This document shows positions 1 through 7,514 of a stretch of 48,197 nucleotides of DNA, piece by piece (within the stretch, counting starts at the first letter, position 1; each line of letters begins with the position of its first letter). Source of the stretch: Labilibaculum sp. K2S (GTDB lineage Bacteria > Bacteroidota > Bacteroidia > Bacteroidales > Marinifilaceae); NCBI RefSeq assembly GCF_030372765.1, contig NZ_JAUCMW010000028.1, forward strand, positions 1 through 48,197, written 5' to 3'. Below the pieces are notes generated by a model. The model was not told the origin of the DNA, made no database searches, and saw only the letters and a list, made by a program, of their open reading frames with translations. The position numbers and the translations under genes are program-made.

Positions 1-114
1 CTTAATTTGCAGCAGATTGCTTCAGTTCCCGAATTCTATGGTATATACAAAAAACTCCCTCGCCTTCAGGAGAGGGTTGGGGTGAGGTGTTTAATAGAGG
101 AAAGGCTGGGGTGA
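1..114 (+). CDS. Possible 3' end of a gene entering from the left edge
   Basis: Frame 1 is open from the window edge to a TGA at 112-114. The first codons read LNLQQIASVPEFYGIYKKL, which looks like real protein. The rest runs into the 'cctcgccttcaggagagggt' intergenic repeat seen widely in Bacteroidota, so the true stop may have been lost or the frame may be chance. No family can be named. Confidence 0.25.
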   Translation, partial: LNLQQIASVPEFYGIYKKLPRLQERVGVRCLIEERLG

Positions 115-145
115 GTTTTTTTTAACAAACACGGTATAAAACTCA

Positions 146-171
146 GGCCTGTGGCACTTCTGCCACAGGCC
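146..171 (-). terminator. Hairpin terminator of the 178-1092 gene
   Basis: A perfect 11-bp stem (146-156 with 161-171) and a 4-nt loop lie 6 nt past the stop codon of the minus-strand gene. The minus-strand tail after the stem is only modestly T-rich (TGAGTTTTAT), so termination is inferred mainly from the stem and its position. Confidence 0.65.
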
Positions 172-177
172 GTTTGT

Positions 178-1092
178 TCAGTGCCCGTTCTCTGTTTCCA
201 TTTCCACCTCAAGTACATTCGTTTCACCGTAGCGGTGCACCAATTCCATGCTAATGGTTTTATAGGTTACCGCTTTAATCTGAATTTGATAGGTACCCGG
301 GTTCAGTTTATCAATTCGGAATCCCCCTTTTTTACTGGTACACAAATGGTCAATTCCCGCTTCAGGAATCAGGATGTGCGCCTGAAGAACCGCTAGTTTG
401 CTTTCCTTATCGGTAATGCTTCCGGATACAGCTGTTTTTCGACGCCCGACTTTCATCATATTTGTAGCTTCCAGATAACTTTGATAAAATTCGGGATCGG
501 AACCGGCAAAGAGAGATTGCATCACATTGTCCAGTCTGGTTTTGTTGATGTTGAGAATTTCTGCCCCCACATCTTTCAGTTCCTGATTCGAAATTTTTGT
601 ATTGCTCTTTACCTCTCTGGGCCTTGGAGCCAGATCGATATAGCTTGAACGCAGCACCTTAAGATCTGCCAATTCTTCTGTACTCACAGCTGTTTCGGCC
701 AGTTGATCGCCCAAGTTGTCACCAAATCTGCAGGTAAAGTCCAGTTTGCTGATGAATTTTTCATCGGAAAGGCTCAGGTAAAACGAAACACTGCCCTTTA
801 AATTGGGAAGATCTTTCAGTTTGTTGCTTTTCAGGCAATAATTGTAGAAGAGAAGATTAATGCGGTTGAGATAATTGGCTGCCAATGCCTTTGTGTTGCG
901 TTTGGTGATGGTGGTACCACTGTAATTCGTTTGGGTAAGCTCCCACAGAACATCGAACCGATCCATTTTAGTCACCTGCAGATCAGTGATTTCCTTCACA
1001 ACTGGGACTGCATCCAGTTTAACTTGATTATCACTTATAAAACCTCGAAATGTTCTTTGCATTTCTTTTTGAGTTTCTAATGATTTTTTCAT
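178..1092 (-). CDS. Hypothetical protein with C-terminal carboxypeptidase-regulatory-like domain
   Basis: A 304-residue protein starting MKKSLETQKEM with no signal peptide. Residues ~1-215 are mostly polar and helical and match no family I recognise. Residues ~218-300 look like a small Ig-like CarboxypepD_reg/Cna-B-type sandwich: 'AVSGSITDKESKLAVLQAHI' followed by a 'GGFRIDKLNPGTYQIQIKA' strand-turn-strand typical of those domains. Such domains usually sit in secreted proteins, so a cytoplasmic-looking N-terminus is unexpected. A strong hairpin follows the stop, and the 21-bp repeat array lies 80 bp upstream. The existence of the gene is well supported; its function is unknown. Confidence 0.75.
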   Translation of the reverse strand: MKKSLETQKEMQRTFRGFISDNQVKLDAVPVVKEITDLQVTKMDRFDVLWELTQTNYSGTTITKRNTKALAANYLNRINLLFYNYCLKSNKLKDLPNLKGSVSFYLSLSDEKFISKLDFTCRFGDNLGDQLAETAVSTEELADLKVLRSSYIDLAPRPREVKSNTKISNQELKDVGAEILNINKTRLDNVMQSLFAGSDPEFYQSYLEATNMMKVGRRKTAVSGSITDKESKLAVLQAHILIPEAGIDHLCTSKKGGFRIDKLNPGTYQIQIKAVTYKTISMELVHRYGETNVLEVEMETENGH

Positions 1093-1167
1093 AATTTTTT
1101 GTTTTAAATGTTAGAAAACAGGAACAGTACTTCGGGCACTCGAGCGAAGTACAGCTCAAAAATGAAA

Positions 1168-1506
1168 CTAGGCTTGATTCAATGAAAAAACAAAGTGCTT
1201 CCTGAACTTCACCAGGTGATCAAATGAAAATACAATGTGATTCCCGGATTTCACCAAGTGATTCCAGAACTTCATCAACTGATCAAATGAAAAAACAAAG
1301 TGCTTCCTGAACTTCACCTGGTGATCAAATGAAAATACAATGTGATTCCTGAACTTCACCTGGTGATCAAATGAAAATACAATGTGATTCCTGAACTTCA
1401 CCGAGTGATTCTTAAACTTCATCAACTGATCAAATGAAAATACAAAGCCGTTCTTAAACTTCATCAGGTCATCAAATGATGCCGGAATGGGCTTCTTTTT
1501 ATTCAC
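1168..1506 (-). CDS. Repeat-encoded ORF built from heptads (doubtful gene)
   Basis: A 112-codon frame beginning with GTG (MNKKKPIPASFDDLMKF) and consisting almost wholly of alternating heptads of the types VFSFDHQ and VKFRNHI, encoded by the tandem array at 1176-1469. The repeat units are open in this frame only; the other five frames hit stops within one or two units. That supports either a real repetitive peptide or a unit that happens to lack stops here. There is no recognisable RBS, signal peptide or homologous family. It lies upstream of and in line with the 178-1092 gene, so it could also be a transcribed non-coding leader. Confidence 0.3.
   Translation of the reverse strand: MNKKKPIPASFDDLMKFKNGFVFSFDQLMKFKNHSVKFRNHIVFSFDHQVKFRNHIVFSFDHQVKFRKHFVFSFDQLMKFWNHLVKSGNHIVFSFDHLVKFRKHFVFSLNQA
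1176..1469. repeat. Fourteen-unit 21-bp tandem repeat with two unit types
   Basis: The array divides exactly into fourteen 21-bp units of two kinds. Type A resembles gatcaaatgaaaatacaatg plus t; type B resembles gattcctgaacttcacctgg plus t. On the + strand the order is A B A B B A B A B A B B A B. A degenerate further A unit begins at 1470. All units keep 21 bp, so any coding phase is preserved. Confidence 0.9.
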
Positions 1507-1824
1507 TGATTAGAAATGGAGCCACAGAGAAACATTATTCCTTGTGAGACATTCATTCTTAACCGGAGCACTTCTGTTCCTGTAATCTACCAATGGTTTA
1601 TAAAGAATTTTTAACTGAAAATAAATGAAATGAAGCTGTTTTAATTGTTGAAGAAATAGTTTTGAGTGTTTAATGATAAAGACAATTGTTGAAAGTAAGT
1701 CATTTGCAAAAAAAAAGCTTCGTGCAGATGATGCGGGTTGATTTGCACGAATTAGTTGGCAAATCACCCAGAGAGTATTTGGGTCTTGTATCGGGAGACA
1801 TCCGATTGATTCCTGATCTTCCAT

Positions 1825-2536
1825 GCTGATCAGGAGACGGTACTTGTCCGGCTTTATATCAGAAATTTTTTCTTTCGATACGGCATCACATTCAAATTGA
1901 TATTTTCCTTTGGCATATCAATCTGCAAACAAAGAATTAAAACAGCTGTAACATAATTCTAAAATAAATGTAAATAAAATTATTTATATAATTCTGTAAG
2001 ATGTTTAATAAAAAACCAAAACAAATGTGAATAATCGTTAAAAATCACTTATTCGTCAGGATAATTAATCTGTTAATCCATTGTTGGTGTGGTCGAAAGT
2101 CAAAAGTCCAAAAGTCCAAAAGTCTGGAAGAGTCTTGAAAAGTCGAACTATTCATGATTTTGTTTTTATGGATGTCAGTCTGATTTGTCTGAGCTTAAAG
2201 AGGTGTTGAATTCATTGCCACTTGGCTTAAGCTTGTGGATTCAAAGTCGAAATGCCTCATGTAATAATTCTCCCTTTTTTAAGGGGAGATCCCGACAGGG
2301 AGAGGCGTGTTTGAAGGTGAAAGGTCTGGGAAGGTCAAAGAGTCCAAAAGTCCATTGTAATTAAAAGAGGTAGAGGATTGGATTGCCATGTGACTTTAGC
2401 CCATGGTATAAAATAAGGATGACTTTGCTTTACCACTTGGCTTTAGCCTGTGGATTAAAAATAGAGAGACTTGAAGAGTCTTGAAAGATGCAAAAGTCCC
2501 CATCAGGGTATTTAGGGGTAGTAAAAGCAAAAATAC
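1825..2536. repeat. Gene-free stretch carrying intergenic repeat families
   Basis: No convincing gene. It holds runs of degenerate 'agtccaaaagtc' motifs (about 2095-2160, 2325-2352, 2463-2545), a 'ctccc...gggag' palindrome with 'gagatcccgacagggagagg' (about 2270-2312), and imperfect hairpins of the CCAC-TT-GGCT-TT-AGCC-T-GTGG type at 2218-2238, 2386-2406 (diverged) and 2433-2453. Confidence 0.7.
2131..2228. repeat. Copy 1 of a ~100-bp direct intergenic duplication
   Basis: From 'agtcttgaaaagtcgaacta' through 'ttcatgattttg' and 'gtctgatttgtctgagctta' to 'cacttggctt' this matches 3021-3120 with only scattered substitutions. The match spans a non-coding segment in both places. Confidence 0.85.
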
Positions 2537-2572
2537 AAAAGCTCCAAAAGAAATAATCTTTCGGAGCTTTTT
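2537..2572 (-). terminator. Terminator after the 45-residue gene
   Basis: AAAAGCTCC (2537-2545) pairs with GGAGCTTTT (2563-2571), extended by an inner AAAG/CTTT pairing. On the minus strand it lies ~16 nt beyond the stop codon at 2588 and ends in a T tract. Confidence 0.65.
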
Positions 2573-2587
2573 GCATGTTGTGGATTC

Positions 2588-2725
2588 TTAAATGCAAAAA
2601 TCCAATACTTTAGCGGCATTTTCCTGATCTCCTTTTTCCAAAAGGCGGGTTGCTATTTGAATCAATTGGTTTTCTTCCATGCCATTTTTAATCGCATCGG
2701 CGATTTCCTTTGGTAAATTTTCCAT
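2588..2725 (-). CDS. Small conserved-looking protein of 45 residues
   Basis: I start this at the ATG at 2725 (MENLPKEIADAIKNGMEEN). The in-frame extension further upstream is a low-complexity hydrophobic stretch without coding character. The product is acidic and strongly helical, with a repeat-like 'LIQIATRLLEKGDQENAAKV' segment resembling one TPR-like helical hairpin. It is soluble, with no signal or membrane segment. A clean terminator follows it, which supports it as a stand-alone transcript in otherwise repeat-filled DNA. The function is unknown. Confidence 0.6.
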   Translation of the reverse strand: MENLPKEIADAIKNGMEENQLIQIATRLLEKGDQENAAKVLDFCI

Positions 2726-2806
2726 TGGTAAAATTTTTATAGTAGTGTATAATTTCGCTGTAAAATTAAACAAAAAAAAGAAAGGCCAAGCCGTTAAACT
2801 TGTCAA

Positions 2807-3240
2807 ATTAATTTGTTTGTCTTTATTTCACAACCTTTGAATGTGGATTTGGAGTCGTTCGTGGAATGAGAGAGAAGTCGAAGATTCCATATTTATTCTA
2901 ATAATACTCCCATTTTAAGGGGAGATGCCGACAGGCAGAGGGGTGTTTGAAGATGAAGGTCTTGAATTGCCACCTGGCTTTAGCCGTGGATTCAAAGTCG
3001 AAAGTCCAAAAGTCTTGAAGTGTCTTGAAAAGACGAACTATTCATGATTTTGTTTTTTGTCGATGTAAGTCTGATTTGTCTGAGCTTAAAGAGGCGACGA
3101 ATTCATTGTCACTTGGCTTTAGCCAATATCTATAAAGAAAACAAGGTATTTGTTTTGACTTTTGACCATTCAAGCTTTCCAGATTTTTGGACTTTTTACT
3201 TTTAGAATGTTCGATGATTCAATCCAATAAACAAGCATTC
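2807..3240. repeat. Gene-free stretch with further intergenic repeats
   Basis: Contains a second 'ggggagatgccgacaggcag' palindromic element (about 2909-2949), CCAC...GTGG hairpins at 2970-2989 and (partial) 3110-3123, copy 2 of the 100-bp duplication, and more agtc/gact-type motifs at 3155-3215. I see no gene. Confidence 0.7.
3021..3120. repeat. Copy 2 of the ~100-bp direct intergenic duplication
   Basis: Near-identical to 2131-2228. Both copies are flanked upstream by agtc-type motifs and end in the GGCTT-containing hairpin sequence, so the duplicated block includes several repeat families at once. Confidence 0.85.
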
Positions 3241-3386
3241 AAAAAAAAACAGTTTTTAGGTTTCTATGTAAAGAATTATGTGTTATATTTATCCATTAAT
3301 ATTGTGAGGGTATGTGAATGTTAAATATTCTGATTCTTACATTTTCTGTTTCAATGACTACTGACTACTTATATAATTTACCGGAA

Positions 3387-4556
3387 ATGAAGAAATACCA
3401 GATTTTAATCGTTGATGATATACCAGATAACATTAAAGTTTTACAATCCATTCTTTCCGACGACTCCTACGAAATTAGTTACGCATTAAATGGTAAAGAT
3501 GCCATAATGCTATGTGTTGCAAAAAGTTTTGATTTGATTTTGCTGGACATCATGATGCCTGAAATGGATGGTTATGAGGTTTGTGAGTATTTTAAATCAA
3601 AAGAGAAAACAAAAGATATACCCGTAATTTTCCTCACTGCCAGAGTTGATGAAGAATCCATAATTAAAGGTTTTGAAGCGGGAGCTCAGGATTATGTCAC
3701 CAAACCATTCAATCCACAGGAATTAGTTGCCAGAGTGAATACGCATCTTGATTTAAAAAGTAAAAATCAGGAGCTGAAGATGATGAATTTGGAATTGGAG
3801 GAGAGGGTTGCTGCCCGAACCATGGAGTTGGTTGAGTCAAACCAAAGTCTTGAGCATGCAAACCACCAGCTTTCAACTCTCGAAGATGCTAAAAATGATT
3901 TTCTGTCACTCATGTCAACAGAACTGAGGGAGCCATTAAATGGGATTGTGGGTTTTGCTGAAATGTTGGAATTTTCCATTAAAAATAAAACCAATTTAAA
4001 ATATGTGCGTTACATTATTCAGGCTTGTGAAAAGCTGACTGGTGTTTCGGATATGGCCTTACTTCTTTCTGCTTTACGTTTCGATCGTTACGAAATGAAA
4101 ATTTTGGGAATTTCTGTTTATGAGGTAGTGAAAGACAGCATCGAAAAATTAAAACCATTGATCGCTGAGCGAAAGATTAAAGTAAAGGTAGAGATCCCTA
4201 AAAATTATATTATTCGTGGTGATGAGAAATTGTTTGGCATCAGCATGGAGAAAGTAATTGAAAATGCAGTTACCAATGCACCTTCGCGTTCCGAAGTTTT
4301 GGTTGGTGCTTCGTTGGAAGGTCAAAGTGTCAAGGTTTTTGTTCAGGATTTAGGAGTACAATTTACTCCATCCGAAGTGAATTACACATTCCACTTTTTT
4401 GAACTAAACAAAGAAGACCGAAGACAAGATTTTAAACGTTTTACCGCTGGCTTGGTAGTTGTGAAATTGGTTATGGATTTGCACAAGGCCATTGTTGATG
4501 TTGAGAATCTTAGCGAGGGCGGTGTTCGGGTTTCATTTCAGCTTCCGGTGTACTAA
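3387..4556 (+). CDS. Response-regulator receiver fused to a degenerate histidine-kinase module
   Basis: 389 residues from MKKYQILIVDDIPDN; an in-frame ATG at 3318 would add 23 residues that look unrelated to receiver N-termini. The receiver domain (1-120) is intact: acidic pair D10/D11, phospho-acceptor D54 in LLDIMMPEMDG, T84, K106. A coiled coil follows (~122-170), then a HisKA-like helix and a HATPase-like domain (~265-385). The H-box reads MSTELREPL, with Thr178 where the phosphorylated His should be. The ATPase boxes are also worn: DLGVQF for DxGxG, and GLVVVKL for GLGL. It is probably a receiver-controlled non-catalytic output protein. It stands alone, with no cognate kinase nearby. Confidence 0.8.
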   Translation: MKKYQILIVDDIPDNIKVLQSILSDDSYEISYALNGKDAIMLCVAKSFDLILLDIMMPEMDGYEVCEYFKSKEKTKDIPVIFLTARVDEESIIKGFEAGAQDYVTKPFNPQELVARVNTHLDLKSKNQELKMMNLELEERVAARTMELVESNQSLEHANHQLSTLEDAKNDFLSLMSTELREPLNGIVGFAEMLEFSIKNKTNLKYVRYIIQACEKLTGVSDMALLLSALRFDRYEMKILGISVYEVVKDSIEKLKPLIAERKIKVKVEIPKNYIIRGDEKLFGISMEKVIENAVTNAPSRSEVLVGASLEGQSVKVFVQDLGVQFTPSEVNYTFHFFELNKEDRRQDFKRFTAGLVVVKLVMDLHKAIVDVENLSEGGVRVSFQLPVY

Positions 4557-4669
4557 CTCGAAAGTCTTGAAGGGTCGAAAAGTCTCGAAATGTCGAAGCG
4601 TCAAACAGTTTTGAACAATCCAAAGGTCGAAAGGTTAAAATAGTATGGAAGTGGCTTATGATTGAATGA

Positions 4670-4993
4670 TTAGGATTTTAAGCTGTTAATTAAATTCTGA
4701 ATACTACCTGATATTAGCCTGCAATCTTTCCGTAAATTTTCAGCTGTATTATTATCAAGATAATGGAGATCTTCGGCTAAATAAAGCATACTTCGAACCT
4801 CACCGCATGATGCTTTCGAAATGTCCAAAAAACGTCTGAATTCAGTGTCTGAATATCTTTCAAAACCTTCGGCAATATTATTCATGATAGAAACTGAAGC
4901 TCGTTGAATTTGGTCTTTGAATCCAAAATCTTTAATCCCATTCATTTCTTTGTATATCTCATTAATCAATTTCCGGGCATTTTGCCAAATCAC
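4670..4993 (-). CDS. Four-helix bundle protein (23S rRNA IVP-like family), probably frameshifted at the start
   Basis: 107 residues from a GTG codon, with the family signature: VIWQNARKLINEIYK, then FKDQIQRASVSIMNNIAEG, then FRRFLDISKASCGEVRSMLY. Family members normally begin MxKxxxFEELxxWQxAxxL. That beginning is present but split: an ATG at 5022 starts MSKLKN in one frame and FEELVIWQ continues in another, 1 nt short in an A/T run at ~5004-5011. Either translation starts at the GTG and loses a few residues, or the gene is a recent pseudogene. These proteins form small helical bundles, and their cellular role is not firmly established. Confidence 0.7.
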   Translation of the reverse strand: MIWQNARKLINEIYKEMNGIKDFGFKDQIQRASVSIMNNIAEGFERYSDTEFRRFLDISKASCGEVRSMLYLAEDLHYLDNNTAENLRKDCRLISGSIQNLINSLKS

Positions 4994-5050
4994 CAGTTCT
5001 TCAAATTTTTTAATTTACTCATATAATTATTTTGTTTTACTCTTTTAAAC

Positions 5051-7018
5051 TTATGGATTTTCCCAGCCCCTTCGACATTTCCAGACTCTTCGAGACTTTG
5101 TAATCTTTTTTAGTACCAAACTTGCTTTATCAGCTTTTGCAAGTTCTTTCCTAAATGATCGAAACTCTTCGTAGCGGGATGCATGGAATGTATTTTTGTT
5201 TTTGCGGAAAATTCGTGTGTAGTAAACTTTATTGTCAACCAATTCAGCATTGCTTTGATAGTATCCAAAGTCCGATTCAATTATTTTTTCCTCAGGGAGA
5301 CTTTCAATTTTGTATCCTTCAGGGAGAATAAAGCAGATACTGTCTCTATCTTCTATTGCTCTGGCATAGCGAATGTCGGTCAGTCTGTTTTCCAATTTGG
5401 GGGGAATGTAAGTAATTCTGTTGATTTTATTTAAAGGAATGAATAAACGATCCCCTGTTTGTGAAGCATAGTTTCTAACATCAAGGTTTACACTTAAAAC
5501 TGACGATGGAATTTGTTTTTTATCTTCCTGAAAATGATAATCATTAATTGTAAAATCGGGTAGGTTGATGTGTTCTTCGTAAAGGAATTTTTTTTGATCA
5601 TCCACACTGCTTCTATGGTAAAGAGTTTCAATGTTTTCATATTGAATTCCAGTGAAAATAGTCGAGATTTCCGCATGGGCATCTCCATTTTCCAATAGGG
5701 TAAAAGTACCATTTTGAATCTGCTGGTTTTGTTCGATTGTATATATAGGAGTATGGCATAGTTCTCCGCCATCATCATTTACACACAGCACATCGCGGTC
5801 GTCGGTAAAGGTTCCCAAATAGCCAAAAGGCATCTTCTGACTTGTGCATTCGAGCCAAATGGTGTCCTTCTGCAGCGGAACCCGTAAAATAACATGATTA
5901 AAATAGCTGTGTACAAAATCGGTATGCTGCAAATTATTGCTTTCACCTGCTTTCACTAAAGTGTAATTGGATGGAATATGAACGACTTTAAGCAGGGACT
6001 TCATATAGTTCGATAATGCTTTACAATCACCATATCCTTTTTTCGAAACCATTTCGGCCGGAAAACTTTGCCAGCCACCTATTCCTAATTGGATACCAAC
6101 ATAACGTGTTTTCGATTGCATGTATTCATACAATATTTTTACTTTTTCAATATCTGTCTGGCAGTCTTTGGTAAGTTCTATAATATGAGCCTGTTCTTCT
6201 TCAGTAATCTGATCGCGTCCTTGATTTAAAACCGCCGACCATTTGCCCAGACTGTTCCAGCTTTCTAAACTGCCTGGATAATTATCCATTTCAAAATCGA
6301 GAGGAGCCAAAAGAATTTGAGGTGATTGCGAGAGCACACCGGTAGAATAGGGCTCACTTTTTAAGGCAGGTAAACTATCGATACCCCATTGGTAGATATT
6401 TTGATCATTTATAGTTGTAGTACTGATCGAATCTTTAAAATTAATGCATTTGTATCGTAATTTTTCCTCCGAAGGAATAATGACTTTCATGATGGATTTT
6501 TCAACACCTACTAAATAGCCGGGATAGGCTTTCCAGCTTGGATAAACAAAAAGACCTTTGTAGTCTGATACCGATTCGTATTCAATAGTATATGGATATT
6601 GCTTTTGAACAGGTTCGTAAATTTTGAAACGTGAATCTCCGATCAGTTCACCTGCAGAACTATAGCTGTAATCTTTAATTTCTGATTCTTTTACTTTTTT
6701 AATCACTAAGCCAAGGGAATTATAGATGGTGATTTTTAAACTCTCTAAAGTTTCAAATTTGCTGTATCCAAATGGAATTGATGCGTATGCTTCTCCCTTT
6801 TTATTTAGAATTGTAATCACCATTTTTTGTGTCAGACTGGAGCTTTTTCTCGAGTGTACTGTAAATTCGGCTTCATCCAAACGAACTACGGCATTGGCAT
6901 TTTTTTTAAGTTCAGCAGGGATGGTAAATGCAGGATATTTAAATGTTTCTTTTTTTGCAAAGACAGGTGTAAGAAGTAAAAAGTAAGCAATTAGACTTAG
7001 TAGTGTGATTTGTTTCAT
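5051..7018 (-). CDS. Secreted DUF3857 / transglutaminase-like protein
   Basis: 655 residues from MKQITLLSLIAYFLLLTPVF, a clear signal peptide, so periplasmic or surface. DUF3857 occupies ~45-200 and a transglutaminase-core domain ~280-390. The catalytic triad is visible: Cys332 in GYGDCKALSNYM, His375 in HVILRVP, Asp385 in DTIWLE. The C-terminal ~200 residues form the usual DUF3858-like beta part. The last ~15 residues (KSRRVWKCRRGWENP) are encoded by the genome's agtc-type intergenic repeat and look like a readthrough tail after loss of an older stop. The start codon is the last element of the two-unit leader repeat at 7013-7195; an in-frame ATG within it at 7069 would add 17 non-signal residues. 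Confidence 0.9.
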   Translation of the reverse strand: MKQITLLSLIAYFLLLTPVFAKKETFKYPAFTIPAELKKNANAVVRLDEAEFTVHSRKSSSLTQKMVITILNKKGEAYASIPFGYSKFETLESLKITIYNSLGLVIKKVKESEIKDYSYSSAGELIGDSRFKIYEPVQKQYPYTIEYESVSDYKGLFVYPSWKAYPGYLVGVEKSIMKVIIPSEEKLRYKCINFKDSISTTTINDQNIYQWGIDSLPALKSEPYSTGVLSQSPQILLAPLDFEMDNYPGSLESWNSLGKWSAVLNQGRDQITEEEQAHIIELTKDCQTDIEKVKILYEYMQSKTRYVGIQLGIGGWQSFPAEMVSKKGYGDCKALSNYMKSLLKVVHIPSNYTLVKAGESNNLQHTDFVHSYFNHVILRVPLQKDTIWLECTSQKMPFGYLGTFTDDRDVLCVNDDGGELCHTPIYTIEQNQQIQNGTFTLLENGDAHAEISTIFTGIQYENIETLYHRSSVDDQKKFLYEEHINLPDFTINDYHFQEDKKQIPSSVLSVNLDVRNYASQTGDRLFIPLNKINRITYIPPKLENRLTDIRYARAIEDRDSICFILPEGYKIESLPEEKIIESDFGYYQSNAELVDNKVYYTRIFRKNKNTFHASRYEEFRSFRKELAKADKASLVLKKITKSRRVWKCRRGWENP

Positions 7019-7100
7019 ATGATTATGATTTTGTGTGTTTGCCATATGGAACTCCCAAATTACACTCATCCTCCTGTGTGTAAGACTTTTTACATGGTCG
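7013..7100 (-). repeat. Leader element, proximal unit (type a)
   Basis: 88 bp. On the minus strand it contains TTACAC...GTGTAA flanking a GGAGGATGA loop, then AGTTCCATATGGCAAAC, and ends CATAATCATATGAAA, where ATG is the start of the transglutaminase gene. It aligns closely with 37330-37418 in front of ispD. Confidence 0.9.
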
Positions 7101-7195
7101 TTTCATATGATTATAATTTTGAGTGTTTGCCATATGGAACTTACCATGCTGGAATAATCATCCCCTTGTGTGTTAGAATATCTTTGGCATGAACG
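7101..7195 (-). repeat. Leader element, distal unit (type b)
   Basis: 95 bp, related to the type-a unit at its 3' end (AGTTCCATATGGCAAACAC and TATAATCATATGAAA) but with a different middle carrying ACAAGGGGATGATTATTCC. Its counterpart is 37419-37516. 7141-7173 matches 44909-44941 exactly on the opposite strand (33 bp). Another ATGAAACG follows at the far end. Confidence 0.9.
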
Positions 7196-7201
7196 TTTCA
7201 T

Positions 7202-7514
7202 TTTGTTCGTTTTTTATCTAATAAGTGTGGCAGGCTGTAAATTTTCAATCCAAATTGTACTTAATTAAGTGAGCCTTGTAAAGCTCATCTAATATAGTAA
7301 ACGAACATAAAAGAATGAATCTAAATCTCCATATGCCAAGCTTTATCGACTTAAATTGAATGGATAATTTTAATTGTATCGACAGCCATCAATAGAAAAA
7401 CTTTTTCTTTTAGGAGGCTAAGAGGGATCTGCTCCGACTAAGAAAAGGCTTTTCTTTGTGGTTTTCCCGCTTATAATTAGTAAGGAAATATCATCATAAA
7501 AAGAGAATTTCGTT
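7202..7514. other. Gene-free stretch between leader element and DUF2461 gene
   Basis: AT-rich sequence without a convincing ORF. The only structure is a short inverted repeat AAGAAAA-GGC-TTTTCTT near 7440-7457, which might end the DUF2461 transcript. The promoter of the transglutaminase transcript probably lies here or in the distal leader unit, but I could not place one. Confidence 0.4.

Noticed and set aside
1176..1469. CRISPR-like array
   Set aside because: Units are contiguous 21-bp repeats without unique spacers, and no cas genes are near.
1510..1824. Minus-strand ORF of 104 codons (MEDQESIGCLPIQDPNTLWV...)
   Set aside because: Mixed low-complexity hydrophobic and polar composition, no domain or RBS, and it spans AT-rich DNA between repeats. 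More likely a chance frame, though a decayed gene cannot be excluded.
2726..2806. N-terminal extension of the 45-residue protein starting MTSLTAWPFFFLF
   Set aside because: Low-complexity sequence from an A/T-rich leader. It does not resemble a signal peptide followed by a mature domain, and the internal ATG gives a clean helical protein.
7013..7195. Known riboswitch (THF, SAM, TPP, preQ1) as the identity of the two-unit leader
   Set aside because: None of the conserved cores I know fits the TTACAC-GGnGGATGA-GTGTAA hairpin or the AGTTCCATATGGC block.
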